DNA of 64,000 bases from Ampullaceana balthica. Taxonomy: Eukaryota > Mollusca > Gastropoda > Lymnaeidae. Below, piece by piece: positions 47,477 to 59,236 of this stretch. The first letter of the stretch is position 1. Each line of letters opens with the position of its first letter. The stretch lies in NCBI GenBank assembly GCA_944989445.1, contig CALYLW010000345.1:515001-579000 (forward strand). The letters are read 5' to 3'. Both the position numbers and the translations under genes were made by a program. The notes under the pieces were generated by a model. The model ran no database searches and was not told the DNA's origin. It was given only the letters and a program-made list of their open reading frames with translations.

Positions 47477-49333
47477 GGGGCCGTCCATAAATGATGTCAC
47501 GCAATTTTACCAATTTTTCACCCCTCCCCCCCCCTCGTCACGCGTCGTCACAAAAAGTTAGACCCCCCCTCCAAAAATACGTCACAAAGCTTTGAACCGC
47601 CCGCAAAAAGACACAAAAAAAAACAAAATAATAATAATAATTTTAAAAAAATTTAAAAATAAAATTTTTTTAAAAAATTTAAAAACATAACCCACCTTAT
47701 TTTCTATTTGAAAATGAATATGTTTCAAAATATTTTTTGTCATTTCATTACTTATTTAGTGATGTCTATATTGTAATGTCGTATTACGCGTGAAGCTATG
47801 TAAAATGGCATTAAATAAATTGTAAGCCAGTGCTTCTCAAACTTGTTCGTATTAGACGACCGGCAGGTATTTTTTAAATGAATTTCACCAGGTACCGGTG
47901 CATTCTTTTCCCGTTTTGACGTGATTTTCCCTGTACTGGCGTGATAGCAAAATGAGCCCCTACAAGGCTTAAAGCCCTATAACATTAAGTATGATTTCGT
48001 TTAAGCTCGCGAATAATAAAAATAAAATTGATAATTTATATAGCGCTGTATCCCAGTAAGTAACTGACTATGTGACTATTGATATTACAAGGATCATTTC
48101 ATTGTTGATAAACCAAGAATATATAGATACAAGACGATTCCTCAAATTGATTTCGATCTTATAATGACAGTTTTCCAGCTATGTTTGTGCACATCAAAGG
48201 CATTTGATCTAAAATTACCCCATTGATATCAAATCTCATGTTTTCTAAAAATTATTTGGTATGCGCTGGAAGAGGAATTTGGCGAGTACTGTACGAACCC
48301 CACATTTGTGCAGGAAAGAAGGGTGTCATCTTGTGCGTCGCAAAATACAGTAACACTGCAAGTTGAAGACTGAAAATACTATGACATTTATAAAATATCC
48401 AATATTATCATATATTTTTACTCCGAAGCTCAAGAGTTTTTGTTTAAATATTTTTTTATTATTGTATGGACGAGGAGGCGTGTTTAAATTGTTTCATTCT
48501 CTTGTGGAATTTATAAACTAATGAAAAATTCATGGCTACCGCTATCGGGCGGTTTAACCAGTGGGTCTGTGTACAGCGGTAAATTATCTCATTTGGGGTA
48601 AAAAGGGAACTCTTGGCGTTTGACCCAAAACGAATCGTTTTATAAAACTTAAAACGTTTATAATTGTATCAAATAGATTCCCCCCCCCCACCCCCCCCAA
48701 AAATTTTTTTGATATTCCGTGTGGTTTTGACTTAAAATATCTTTACATAATCCTATTCAGATCATTTTTAGACACTTGTCATGCTTGTAAAACTCACCAG
48801 TTGCATTTTCGGAGAGGGTGCTAACGACGCTCCCCCACATCCCCGAGTCATGTGCGCAGGACCTCGAGTCTGGGGGGGGGGTAACGCACACAGAAACTTG
48901 TATATTTTGGGGTAACGGGCAAAAAAGTCCGTAGAATACTGCCATGATAGAACCAAACGTAGCGGCGGTGACATCACAAATGATTTGATGTCAACATCAA
49001 ACGACGCAGTGTAAAAATGTCATACATTCTAATGAGTTCTAAACTTAAGGATTATATTTAGATTTAATTTTCATTTCTTGATAACTTACGCCGCCCGGCG
49101 TCTGATGGCCTACCGACCGGTAGTTTGAGAAGCACTGATTAAAAAAAAATATTTAAAAAATCATTAAATTAATTGTAAGTGACCAACTATTTCAGTGAAA
49201 GTTTTATTTTAATTTACCCTTTTGATGTGACTTCACATTTCTTCAACACCCCTCCCTCGCCCTCGTCACGCATCGGCACAAACGTTTGACCCCCCTCCCC
49301 CCTAGGTGCGTGACGTCATTTATGGACGGCCTC
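47477..49333. mobile_element. Harbinger-type MITE interrupted by a 1.3-kb TIR element
   Basis: Left end ggggccgtccataaatgatg. The right end, inverted, is gaggccgtccataaatgacg. Flanked by tta at 47474-47476 and 49334-49336. Its halves match the uninterrupted relative at 52155-52560 on either side of the insertion at 47828-49137. Confidence 0.82.
47828..49137. mobile_element. hAT-like TIR element nested in the MITE
   Basis: Starts cagtgcttctcaaacttgtt; ends inverted as cagtgcttctcaaactaccg followed by gtcgg. CAG...CTG ends suggest hAT, but no clean 8-bp duplication flanks it. The phrase attgtaag occurs just left and again about 35 bp beyond the right end, so the junction may include filler. 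No transposase was recognised inside. Confidence 0.6.
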
Positions 49334-49427
49334 TTACAAGGGAAAAAGCTCATAAAGGCAACAAATATTTGTTGATTAACAGCGGAGTTCACGTGATAGG
49401 GGGTGATTGCTGGTGGGTGAAAGAGGG

Positions 49428-49592
49428 AACAACGAGCGGTCAAATGGCAAGGGAACAACGAGCGGTCAAATGGCAAGGGAACAACGAGCGGTCAAATGGC
49501 AAGGGAACAACCAGCGGTCAAACGGCAAGGGAACAACCAGCGTTCAAATGGCAAGGGAACAACGAGCGGTCAAACGGCAAGGGAACAAACAG
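49428..49592 (+). repeat. 26-bp minisatellite, about six copies
   Basis: Unit ggaacaacgagcggtcaaat followed by ggcaag, with minor variants. Confidence 0.94.
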
Positions 49593-50324
49593 AAGTGTAC
49601 AGTACGTACAAGAGAATCGTTTTAGAAATAGTCGATACTGGTTTAACCAGTGGCGTATCCTAGAAGAATGACAGCCTCCCTGCTCATGTATACAGTTAAC
49701 ACCTGTGATCTACTTTTGTTACATGTGTTCATCCACATTTATGTTGGCTACATTCAAGGCATTTTTCTTTTTGCTTTGTCTTCTTAAGCTAAAAAAACTG
49801 TTATTTCTACTGTGCGAGTTAAGGTGATTGAATTGTATTAAAGTCAGCATGAAAAGGATCGATGTAAAAATTGAAAAGAAGTAATATTTGAAAGTGAGTT
49901 GAAACAGAATTCTTTCAGGCTCAGGCAAAAAAAAAGAATTATCTAATAAAGGGATTTCAAAAAAAAATATTTTCAATTATGTATTCATATGAACGTCATC
50001 ATTCATTGCAAAAAATGTGTTGAAATGTAGACAACACACGTTCTAGGATGACTTTTGATATATCATGTGCTTGATGGTATAGCCTTGATAGTATAGCCTT
50101 GAAACAATTGACAAAATGTTCATCAAAAATGTGTTGGTCTTATTTCTGGCGCCTGTAAGTCGAAAACATGGCAACGCCGTGACTCACTCCAACCACATGA
50201 AGGGGTAAACAAACACAACCCCTACCCCCGCCCCACCCCCCAAAAAGGGACACGATGATGACATGACAGTATGGCGCTAAGGGACCCACAGAATGGAGTT
50301 GTACCTTATCAACTCAGTGGGATT
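49593..50324. other. Spacer, nothing recognised
   Basis: AT-rich on the left, C-rich near 50215-50245; no gene or repeat boundary seen. Confidence 0.4.
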
Positions 50325-51978
50325 ACACTGATGGTGATGGGGGACCGAGGTTGTCACTGGTGGTGATGGGGGACCGAGGTTGTCACTGGTGGTGATGGGG
50401 GACCGAGGTTGTCACTGGTGGTGATGGGGGACCAAGGTTGTCACTGTTGGTGATGGGGGACCGAGGTTGTCACTGTTGGTGATGGGGGACCGAGGTTGTC
50501 ACTGGTGGGGGACCGAGGTTGTCACTGGTGGTGATGGGGGACTGAGGTTGTCACTGGTGGTGATGGGGGACCGAGGTTGTCACTGTTGGTGATGGGGGAC
50601 CGAGGTTGTCACTGGTGGTGATGGGGGACCGAGGTTGTCACTGGTGGTGATGGGGGACCGAGGTTGTCACTGGTGGTGATGGGGGACCCAGGTTGTCACT
50701 GGTGGAGGACCGAGGTTGTCACTGTTGGTGATGGGGGACCGAGGTTGTCACTGGTGGGGGACCGAGGTTGTCACTGTTGGTGATGGGGGACCGAGGTTGT
50801 CACTGGTGGGGGACCAAGGTTGTCACTGGTGGTGATGGGGGACCGAGGTTGTCACTGGTGGTGATAGGGGACCGAGGTTGTCACTGGTGGTGATGGGGGA
50901 CCGAGGTTGTCACTGGCGGGGGGTCGAGGTTGTCACTGGTGGGGGGTCGAGGTTGTCACTGGTGGGGGGTCGAGGTTGTCACTGGTGGTAATGGGGGACC
51001 GAGGTTGTCACTGGTGGGGGACCGAGGTTGTCACTGGTAGGGGGTCGAGGTTGTCACTGGTGGGGGTCGAGGTTGTCACTGGTGGTGATGGGGGACCGAG
51101 GTTGTCACTGATGGTGATGGGGGACCGACGTTGTCACTGGTGCTGATGGGAGACCGAGGTTGTCACTGGTGGTGATGGGGGACCGAGGTTGTCACTGGTG
51201 GTGATGGGGGACCGAGGTTGTCACTGGTGGTGATGGGAGACCGAGGTTGTCACTGTTGGTGTTGGGGGACCGAGGTTGTCACTGGTGGGGGACCGAGGTT
51301 GTCACTGTTGGTGATGGGGGACCGAGGTTGTCACTGGTGGTGGGCCGAGGTTGTCACTGGTGGTGATGGGGGACCGAGGTTTTCACTGGTGGTGATGGGT
51401 GACCGAGGTTGTCACTGGTAGTGATGGGGGACCGAGGTTGTCACTGGTGGTGATGGGGGACCGAGGTTGTCACTGGTGGTCATGGGGGACCGAGGTTGTC
51501 ACTGGTGGTGATGGGGGTCCGAGGTTGTCACTGGTGGGGGACCGAGGTTGTCACTGTTGGTGATGGGGGACCGAGGTTGTCACTGGTGGGCGGTCGAGGT
51601 TGTCACTGGTGGGGGGTCGAGGTTGTCACTGGTGGTGATGGGGGACCAAGGTTGTCACTGGTGGGGGACCGAGGTTGTCACTGGTGGGCGGTCGAGGTTG
51701 TCACTGGTGGGGGTCGAGGTTGTCACTGGTGGGCGGTCGAGGTTGTCACTGGTGGGGGGTCGAGGTTGTCACTGGTGGTGATGGGGGACCGAGGTTGTCA
51801 CTGGTGGGGGACCGAGGTTGTCACTGTTGGTGATGGGGGACCGAGGTTGTCACTGGTGGGGGACCGAGGTTGTCACTGGTGGTGATGGGGGACCGATGTT
51901 GTCACTGGTGGGGGGTCGAGGTTGTCACTGGTGGAGGGGGGCGATGTTGTCACTGGTGGGGGGGGGGCGAGGTTGTAA
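50325..51978 (+). repeat. 29/23-bp minisatellite, about 60 copies
   Basis: Long unit tcactggtggtgatggggga followed by ccgaggttg (29 bp). Short unit tcactggtgggggaccgagg followed by ttg (23 bp), which lacks six bases. Long and short forms alternate in blocks, with ggggtcgagg variants clustered at 50925-51070 and 51590-51770. Confidence 0.95.
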
Positions 51979-52154
51979 CCTAGCGTGACGATAACGAGAA
52001 TGTTTTTCTGGTGCGCAATTGGTCGTGACTTGAATAACTGTCTACTAATAACCGACTTTGACGCTTGGGTTTGTGGTTAGTGGGGGAGAGTAGGGGCAGA
52101 GGCGTCACTAGGGTTGGTGTCACCCGGGGCGGTAGCTCATGGTGTCACCCCTTC

Positions 52155-52565
52155 ACGACTGAAGGGGCCGTCCATAAATGACGTCACGCGAGGTTGCCGA
52201 TTTTTACCCCACCCTCCCCCAGCGTCATACTTTGTCACAAAAACTTAGACCCCACCCCTTTTTTACGATATGACGTCACAAAGCTTTGACACCCCTCCCC
52301 CAAGCCGTATTTTCTCAATACAAATTAGCATGTTGCAAATTATTTTTTGTCATTTAAATATGTATTTAGGGTAAGTCTGCACTGTAATATCGTAACACGC
52401 GTGAAGTCATTGAAAACGTAATTAAATAAATGGTAAACAATCAAATATTTAAGTGGAACTTTTATTTAAAGTTTCGCATTTTTGACGTGACGTCACATTT
52501 CTTATTAAACACCCCCCTCCTCGTACCACATCGTCACAGATGCGTGACCTCCCCCCTATGGCGGA
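52155..52565. mobile_element. Harbinger-type MITE, right end eroded
   Basis: Left end ggggccgtccataaatgacg followed by tcacgc. The right end decays into gatgcgtgacctccccccta. Its interior aligns by eye with both halves of the MITE at 47477-49333. Confidence 0.7.
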
Positions 52566-52652
52566 TTAAAAAGGGGGGGGTGCTGAACGGGCTAAAGCCC
52601 CCAATAATTTAAGGGCCCCAAAACTTTTTATGAATTATAATGTATAATAAAG

Positions 52653-54765
52653 ATGCAGGCCATTATGTTTGTACGAATCCATGAAAATGCCTTGGACAGT
52701 CATACAGCAATGCTGCAAATGAGTAGGAAAAATAACGGAAACCAGTCTATTCTTCGTGAGAAGTGCATTGTAGCTCATTATGTGCCGTGCACAGCTCATT
52801 CCTTTAATTTGGTTGGGAAAAGAGCAGTAGGTTGTCCTACTGCGGTCAGATTTTGTTGTCTTCTGCAAAATCTTATACCCGACTTGTTGCATCTACTCAT
52901 CGTTGACAGGTACTTCAAAAACATATGAAATTGATACATGCTAACAAAGCATTGTCTGACACAAGATGGTCAGCCTGACATTATGCTGTAAGGTCTGTTA
53001 ATAGCTCATACCATGAGAATATTGCAGCACTGGAAGAATTAGCAACGAATGAAAATCAGCCACGTGACTGCCGACTTGAAGAAGAAAGATTTCTAAAGCA
53101 AATTGAACAACTGGAAGTCGCTATTTTACTTGAAATTTGGGAAACAATTTTAGAAAGGAAGTCTCTCATTGAGTTTGTTGAAAAATAGCATTCTTTATTT
53201 TATTCCTATGAAGACAAGGGAAAGGAAAAGTCGGTGGTAAAAACAGTGTAAACAATCTTCAATGCTATCAAACAAAAAAGAAAAGCGTCAGTTTGATAAA
53301 GTAACATCAAAAAAAAGTACTCTCCTGGAGAAAAAAATATTCAAGATTGAGGTATTTCTGGTAACCATTGACAAACTTTCTTAAGCCCTACAACATTGGT
53401 TAGGTGCATATAAATACATCCATGAGCAATTTGGCTTTCTTACAAACCTAACTGAGCTCAGCACTTTCGCCACCCGATGTGCAGCAGCCAAGTTAATGGA
53501 AGAACATTCAAGTGATTTCGAAGAAGGGGTCGGGTAAATCCTAAGCAACCGTTTCGTCCCCCTCAATTTACTAGCAACGCCATCGAACGGTGCCGGTTTA
53601 GGGCCAGGAGCGCCAGTACGGATTAGCAAAAAGTGCCGTGAAGAACGCATTGGACGCCGGCTCTGAAGAAACCTTCCAGTGGGGGTTGCACCCTAGGTAG
53701 GTCTTTGATGATCCCCCGGTCTGCGGTGGTCCTAACCATGGAGACCCGTGTGCTTTGCCGGGATGGCGCCAAAGTGGTAGACGGTCGTATTAGGAAATTC
53801 CACCACCTCCTTGTGAGGGCAACTTAGTGGGAGGCATCTTCGACTGTATGTCCTGGGATGCCCAAGTGGCCGCTTCAGAATCGACCGCTTTGGTCCTCAG
53901 CTGTTATGTCCCTTTGGTTCATTGTGGGTAGCTATGGCAGCATCATCCGCAAAAAGCATGTCCCTAATGACTGACAGACACAGATGGAGACAATCGTTGA
54001 CTGCCGGGCTAGAAGCAGGAGAAAGAGACCTGCGACAGGTCGCAGACGCAGACCGCCAAAAGAGGAAAAGGAGAGCTAATCAGACAACCACATGTGCTGC
54101 CCTTCAGTGCCAGAAGTGCGGCAAAGGCTGCCATTTGCGAGTGGGCTTGTACAGCCACAGCAGAAGCTGCAGGGCCATGCGCGAGGATCCCACAAGAGCA
54201 CAGAATCGTCCATCTTCTCACGAGACATAAGGAAAGCCAACCAACGTCCCTTTGGTGGCCAGATGGCTAAGGGGGTCTTCCGGGAAGACCCATATAGAGC
54301 ACTTGGCTCGGGGCTTCTGATTTTCTTCCATATGTAGGTTCATGAGTGATTTCGAAGACTGCTTACCTTCAGAATTAGTCAAATTTTCAGAACTCTTAAA
54401 AAAGTTATTGTCCAGCCCCAGGGTAAGTAAAACGAATTAGCACAAAGCAAAACTGAAAAAACTTGCACAGAGCTAAAAATGTTGCTGCTTTTGAATGAGC
54501 TATATTTGACACAGTCCTTTACAAATGTACACATCGCACTTCGCATCTATCTTTCAATGATGACATCAAACTGCAGCTGAGAGCGATCCTTTTCAAAGTT
54601 GAAAAGAATATATAATGAGTTAGAATTTGCATGGGACGAAAAAGGCTGAATATGCTCTCTATAATGAGCATTGGAAAGGAACTTGTAAGCTTACTCAGCT
54701 TTATTGACTTGATTGAAAACTTCGCCATTTGAAAAATTCGCAAACGAAAGTTGTAGGTTAAAATA
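52653..54765 (+). pseudogene. hAT transposase (zf-MYM/DUF4371 type), split by a LINE insertion
   Basis: First part (52653-52928) includes VPCTAHSFNLVGKRAVGC, the conserved C-x-x-HS-NLVG segment of this transposase family. Near 52945 ALSDTRWSA follows, then LEVAILLEIWETILERKS near 53110-53165, with in-frame stops. Near 53385-53524 FGFLTNLTEL leads up to the insertion. After it, from 54345, SDFEDCLPSELVKFSELL resumes. Near 54515-54630 FTNVHIALRIYLSM and ERSFSKLKRI match the hAT C-terminal dimerisation region. Stops and shifts show it is dead. Confidence 0.85.
53525..54344 (+). mobile_element. 5'-truncated LINE fragment with 14-bp target duplication
   Basis: Inserted 820 bp flanked by agtgatttcgaaga at 53511-53524 and 54345-54358. 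Its frame at 53990-54170 (DRHRWRQSLTAGLEAGERDL, then a finger CQKCGKGCHLRVGLYSHSRSC) resembles the C-terminal end of AP-endonuclease LINEs. This finger is C-x2-C...H-x4-C, unlike the C-x2-C...H-x3-H of the LINE at 37450, so it is probably a different family. Confidence 0.85.
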
Positions 54766-55542
54766 ATAATCATACATATTTTTCAATAATTTTTGTTATT
54801 TCAAATAGTGAAAAGAATTCGTTACCTCATGAAATTTTCTTTTTAAAAAAATACGGAATAACGCGTAATACTATTCTTTACGGGGGCGCGTTCGTAAGCA
54901 TTAAACAGCGGGATGGGACCGTCGTAACCGGAGGACTACCTGTATATAAACATTCATATCTATGCTTTCACGCCTTTAATAAATATATATATAAAAAATA
55001 TTAACGCAAAGACATTGAAATCATAATTTTCCTCAAGAAAAACATCAACAAAGAAAACACATCTTTTGATATTTTTCTTTTTTTTTGGGGGGGGTGGTGA
55101 TAAAAATCGTATTCCCCCCCACCCCACTGTGGTGGAGGGAATCGTGAGGTGGGATTCGTTCATGCTGTCGGTGTGTCCAAGCCCAAATGGCTTTATATCT
55201 TTTTAAACAGAAGACACTTCCTCTTTCATTCCAGCCTTTTTTAAAGATCTCTCTGCTGCGACTATTTCTTTTCTTTTTTCCTAATTTGTTTTAATGTTGT
55301 TCGTGTGTTTGGACTGTTTTATTATTGCAAGTTAACTGATATTTTTTTTAATAAGAATTTTCACGTTTAACGTATTTCATTGTATTTCTTAATTTCTTTC
55401 TAGATTAATTTTTTTTTCATCTTTTGTTTTCTGACATTAAATCGTACACAGTAAAATTTTATGCTCGGGTGTCACCCCCTGATGGGTGTCACCCGGGGCG
55501 GTCCGCCCCCCCGCCCCCCCTAGTGACGCCACTGAGTAGGGG

Positions 55543-56487
55543 GAGGGGGCAGTGGAGGAGTGGGTGGATTAATAACAGGTGATATTATCTAGAGGGTTAT
55601 GTGGTAAATATTGGATTTTGGGAGGGGTGGGTGGGTGGTATGATGAAGTTACTGTAGGTTGATGGTCTAACTATATAGTGGTGAGGTGACCAGCAGGGGT
55701 CATGTCATCATTAAAGAGTGATTGATTACGAATGGGTTGAGATGACCAATGGGCTGAGATGACAATTGAGGTGTGGAGTCACCATTAGGAATCTGGTGCC
55801 AATGGGTTGCTGGAGTGCTCAGAGTGTAGGTGACAAGTGAGGGGTGAAGTGACTAGTGAGGGGTGAAGTGACTAGTGAGGGGTGAAGTGACTAGTGAGGG
55901 GTGAAGTGACAAGTGGTTTGGGATGACTATATTCGAATCCTACGGTTTCTACTTGTGGATTTATTCCCACACATTTCATACACAATTTATTTATTGTTTA
56001 AATTGCCTGTCTACACACCGATGAAATAAAATAGAAGATTTGCCAATTTTTAAAAGCCTATAACACTGGATATTCGTTTCGCCCTATCCTAAGGAAATCT
56101 AAATTGACTAGCCCATTTTTAAACATATTTGTGGCTTTTCGGCGGTTAAAATATTTTTTAAAAATGACATAACTTTAATCAAACAAATGTTAAAAAATAA
56201 CGTCCACATTAAAAGACATCCAAACAATCAAAGAGCTCAATGTGACGCCATTTCTTCTGTCCCCTTCCCCCACCCCCAGCAGCCAATAGAATGTGTGCGA
56301 GGCTATTGCTGCCCTCTTGTCTCTGGATCTCAGGAAAATTTATGGTTCTGGAGCTCTCTTGTGGTAAAGATAGGAAGACAAATAAAAGCGGGTTTCTTTT
56401 ACGGCTGCCAATTGCAAGAATGACCTTGACATTTGCTGTTCAACGGAAATAGATCATGGGCTTAGCGCTTCTTTGGTTTGTCCAAGT
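55543..56487. other. Spacer with a short 20-bp repeat
   Basis: At about 55835-55915 ggggtgaagtgactagtgag repeats about four times. G-rich on the left, AT-rich on the right. A frame at 56187-56420 is unsupported. Confidence 0.5.
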
Positions 56488-57600
56488 CAAGGAGGTTTGA
56501 TTAGCTGGAGGTGGCGTGACGTCACTAGGCTGAAGCCAGACCCCCACCCGCAGCAGCCATCTTGAGCGACTCAAAACATTGGAAGCTGTGTAGTGTGTAT
56601 GTTATATTATTGTAATATTTTGAACGGGAGCCTTGGTAACTGGGACAGGCTCAGTGTTGGCTTTCATTTTCAACTTCTTTGTCATTGCCAGTAGTTCAAT
56701 CAATCAATACTTTCAATTCAGTATTTAGATTTAAACATTTTAAATATATGATATAAGTTATATCATTTTAATAATTTTAAACTCTTTGTTTGTTTTTTCC
56801 ATTGAACTTTAAATGGCAGTTGCAATTGTGAGTTGATTTGCGAACATAAAAATAAAATTTTTGCCTGTATCACGTATTATATTTATATCTTATTTATTCT
56901 TATAATTTTAAAACTGTCTATTGTGAATATTATAATTATACTATACAAAATAAGTTAAGTTACAAATTAAGTAATACATTAAATTATTAATATAGAACAA
57001 AATAAACAAATTAATAAGCGTTGATCACGAAATCGTTCAAATCCATGCAAAATATAGCAAAACAATTTCAATACGCGAAAAAAATATTTAGTTCAAAAGT
57101 TAAAAGTATAGATATTGCTTAACTACATAAGATAAAGCGGCTGGATAGCGAGTCAGTAGTGCGCTCGCCTCACAAAGTTGAGGGGCGTGGGATCGAGCCC
57201 ACCCAAAGCCACAATATAAATGATACACTAAGAAAGTCCTCCTGTCATGTTAATAAATGTGTTGACCTGTTTGTACGTTCTTTATAATTATGTATAGTAG
57301 TAGAACTTCCTTTCGATATAGTTAGCTGGCTCTGTAGCCCTCGATCAGCTGACCGAATAAATAACCTTACATACATTACAGGTCTTTGTAATGGACTTTA
57401 CATAGCAGACTTTAGAAAAAACGCTATGACAAAATACGGGTCGTTACCAGAATGAGTAAACTGGTATGGTAATGAAAGCTGGTGGAATGTTTTGAGTCTA
57501 ACAATATGGCGATAGGCTCCCCCCACTCTCCGCCCACTGGCTTCACCCGCTAGCGACCATCTGATAGCAGACGCCACCTCCAGCTAATCAAACCTCCTTG
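56488..57600. mobile_element. TIR element with 30-bp perfect ends and 8-bp duplication
   Basis: Both ends read inward as caaggaggtttgattagctg followed by gaggtggcgt, a perfect 30-bp inverted repeat. Further matching blocks lie inside (gaagccag, gactcaaaacatt). Flanked by gtccaagt at 56480-56487 and 57601-57608. The AT-rich interior has no coding frame. An 8-bp duplication with CA...TG ends fits P- or hAT-like groups; the superfamily is undetermined. Confidence 0.88.
57132..57215 (+). other. tRNA-like / SINE head inside the TIR element
   Basis: Contains ggatagcgagtcagtagtgc (box A-like), an anticodon-arm-like cctca...tgagg and gtgggatcgagcccac (box B-like). The T stem is imperfect, so a working tRNA is unlikely. 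It may be the head of a SINE that inserted into, or was carried by, the element. Confidence 0.5.
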
Positions 57601-57608
57601 GTCCAAGT

Positions 57609-58030
57609 CAAGCATTTGTTTAGTTTCGATGACTAGTTCAAATAAAATCAACCATTTTTAAAATTCTTCAATGGTGACAACTAAAACTAAAATGCTAAAT
57701 AAAATTCAATTATTTCATTCTTTTGCCTAGAAATAAATGGTTTAAAATTAATATATTAATTATTATATTATTCTATTGTGAAGTTCCGCGTGCGGTTTTT
57801 AAAATGTATCAGGTGATAAATGGTTTGCTCCGGTAAGTAAAGTCTAAGGGATGAAATAATTAGTTTTCGGCAAATCAATTATTTGTCTTAGGCCAGAGAA
57901 ATGAAACCAACAAGAATACAGGAAGTTGAGGCATTGTCCAACCAGAGAAATCAAACCAACAAGAATTTAGGAAGTCCAGCCATGCACTTTATGCAATTTG
58001 AGAAATTTGGTCAAATTGACCATTCATTAA
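57609..58030. other. Spacer, nothing recognised
   Basis: AT-rich. A short repeated phrase (accagagaaatcaaaccaac near 57940 resembles 57892-57912) is the only structure. Confidence 0.4.
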
Positions 58031-58032
58031 AG

Positions 58033-58125
58033 AATTATATCTCTCTCTCTCTCCCTCACTCACTCACTCACTCACTCACTCACTCACTCACTCACTCACT
58101 CACTCACTCACGCACTCACTCTCTC
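58033..58125. repeat. (TCAC)n microsatellite
   Basis: Near-pure CACT units after a CT-rich start. Confidence 0.95.
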
Positions 58126-58185
58126 TGCGTCCCGCAGGATTTCACTTAATAAATATTCTAGCATCCACCGTAAACCGTCTTTAGC

Positions 58186-59236
58186 ACAGCAAGTGCTCCA
58201 GTTCTATTACCTTCGGCACACAACATATGTGCTCCAGTTCTATTACCTTCGGCACACAACATCTGTGCTCCAGTTCTATGACCTTCGGTACACAACATCT
58301 GTGCTCCAGTTCTATTACCTTCGGTACATAACATCTGTGCTCCAGTTCTATTACCTTCGGTACACAACATCTGTGCTCCAGTTCTATTACCTTCGGTACA
58401 CAACATATGTGCTCCAGTTCTATTACCTTCGGTACATAACATCTGTGCTCCAGTTCTATTACCTTCGGTACACAACATCTGTGCTCCAGTTCTATTACCT
58501 TCGGTACACAACATCTGTGCTCCAGTTCTATTACCTTCGGTACACAACATCTGTGCTCCAGTTCTATTACCTTCGGTACACAACATCTGTGCTCCAGTTC
58601 TATTACCTTCGGTACACAACATCTGTGCTCCAGTTCTATTACCTTCGGTACACAGCATCTGTGCTCCAGTTCTATTACCTTCGTTACACAGCATCTGTGC
58701 TCCAGTTCTATTACCTTCGGTACACAGCATCTGTGCTCCAGTTCTATTACCTTCGGTACACAGCATCTGTGCTCCAGTTCTATTACCTTCGGTACACAAC
58801 ATATGTGCTCCAGTTCTATTACCTTCGGTACACAACATCTGTGCTCCAGTTCTATTACCTTCGGTACACAACATCTGTGCTCCAGTTCTATTACCTTCGG
58901 TACACAACATCTGTGCTCCAGTTCTATTACCTTCGGTACACAGCATCTGTGCTCCAGTTCTATTACCTTCGGTACACAGCATCTGTGCTCCAGTTCTATT
59001 ACCTTCGGTACACAACATATGTGCTCCAGTTCTATTACCTTCGGTACACAACATCTGTGCTCCAGTTCTATTACCTTCGGTACACAGCATCTGTGCTCCA
59101 GTTCTATTACCTTCGGTACACAGCATCTGTGCTCCAGTTCTATTACCTTCGGTACACAGCATCTGTGCTCCAGTTCTATTACCTTCGGTACACAACATAT
59201 GTGCTCCAGTTCTATTACCTTCGGTACACAACATCT
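58186..59236. repeat. 36-bp minisatellite, about 29 copies, open on both strands
   Basis: Unit gctccagttctattaccttc followed by ggtacacaacatctgt. Variation is confined to a few sites (acaac or acagc, atctgt or atatgt, ggtac or gttac). A 36-bp unit never shifts frame, so 358-codon frames exist on both strands with 12-residue repeats (LQFYYLRYTTSV on +, MLCTEGNRTGAQ on -). No splice sites, start context or similarity suggest a real protein. Confidence 0.95.

Larger units (their letters stand above)
52097..55534 (+). mobile_element. Complete hAT transposon with perfect 8-bp duplication and two nested insertions
   Basis: Left end cagaggcgtcactagggttg. The right end, inverted, is cagtggcgtcactagggggg. 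Subterminal gtgtcacccggggcggt occurs at both ends. Flanked by agtagggg at 52089-52096 and 55535-55542. Inside are a Harbinger-type MITE (52155-52560), a broken hAT transposase and a LINE fragment (53525-54344) with its own 14-bp duplication. Confidence 0.93.

Noticed and set aside
48791..48880. Exon-like stretch on the - strand (C-rich tract plus CAG acceptor, GTGAGT donor, frame containing SGMWGSVVSTL) resembling the glutamate-receptor S1 motif G-x-W-x-x-x-V
   Set aside because: It lies inside a TIR element that itself interrupts a MITE, so it cannot be an ancestral receptor exon. Only a few residues match.
57132..57215. Functional tRNA gene
   Set aside because: The T stem has mismatches and the acceptor stem does not close, so it is annotated only as tRNA-like.
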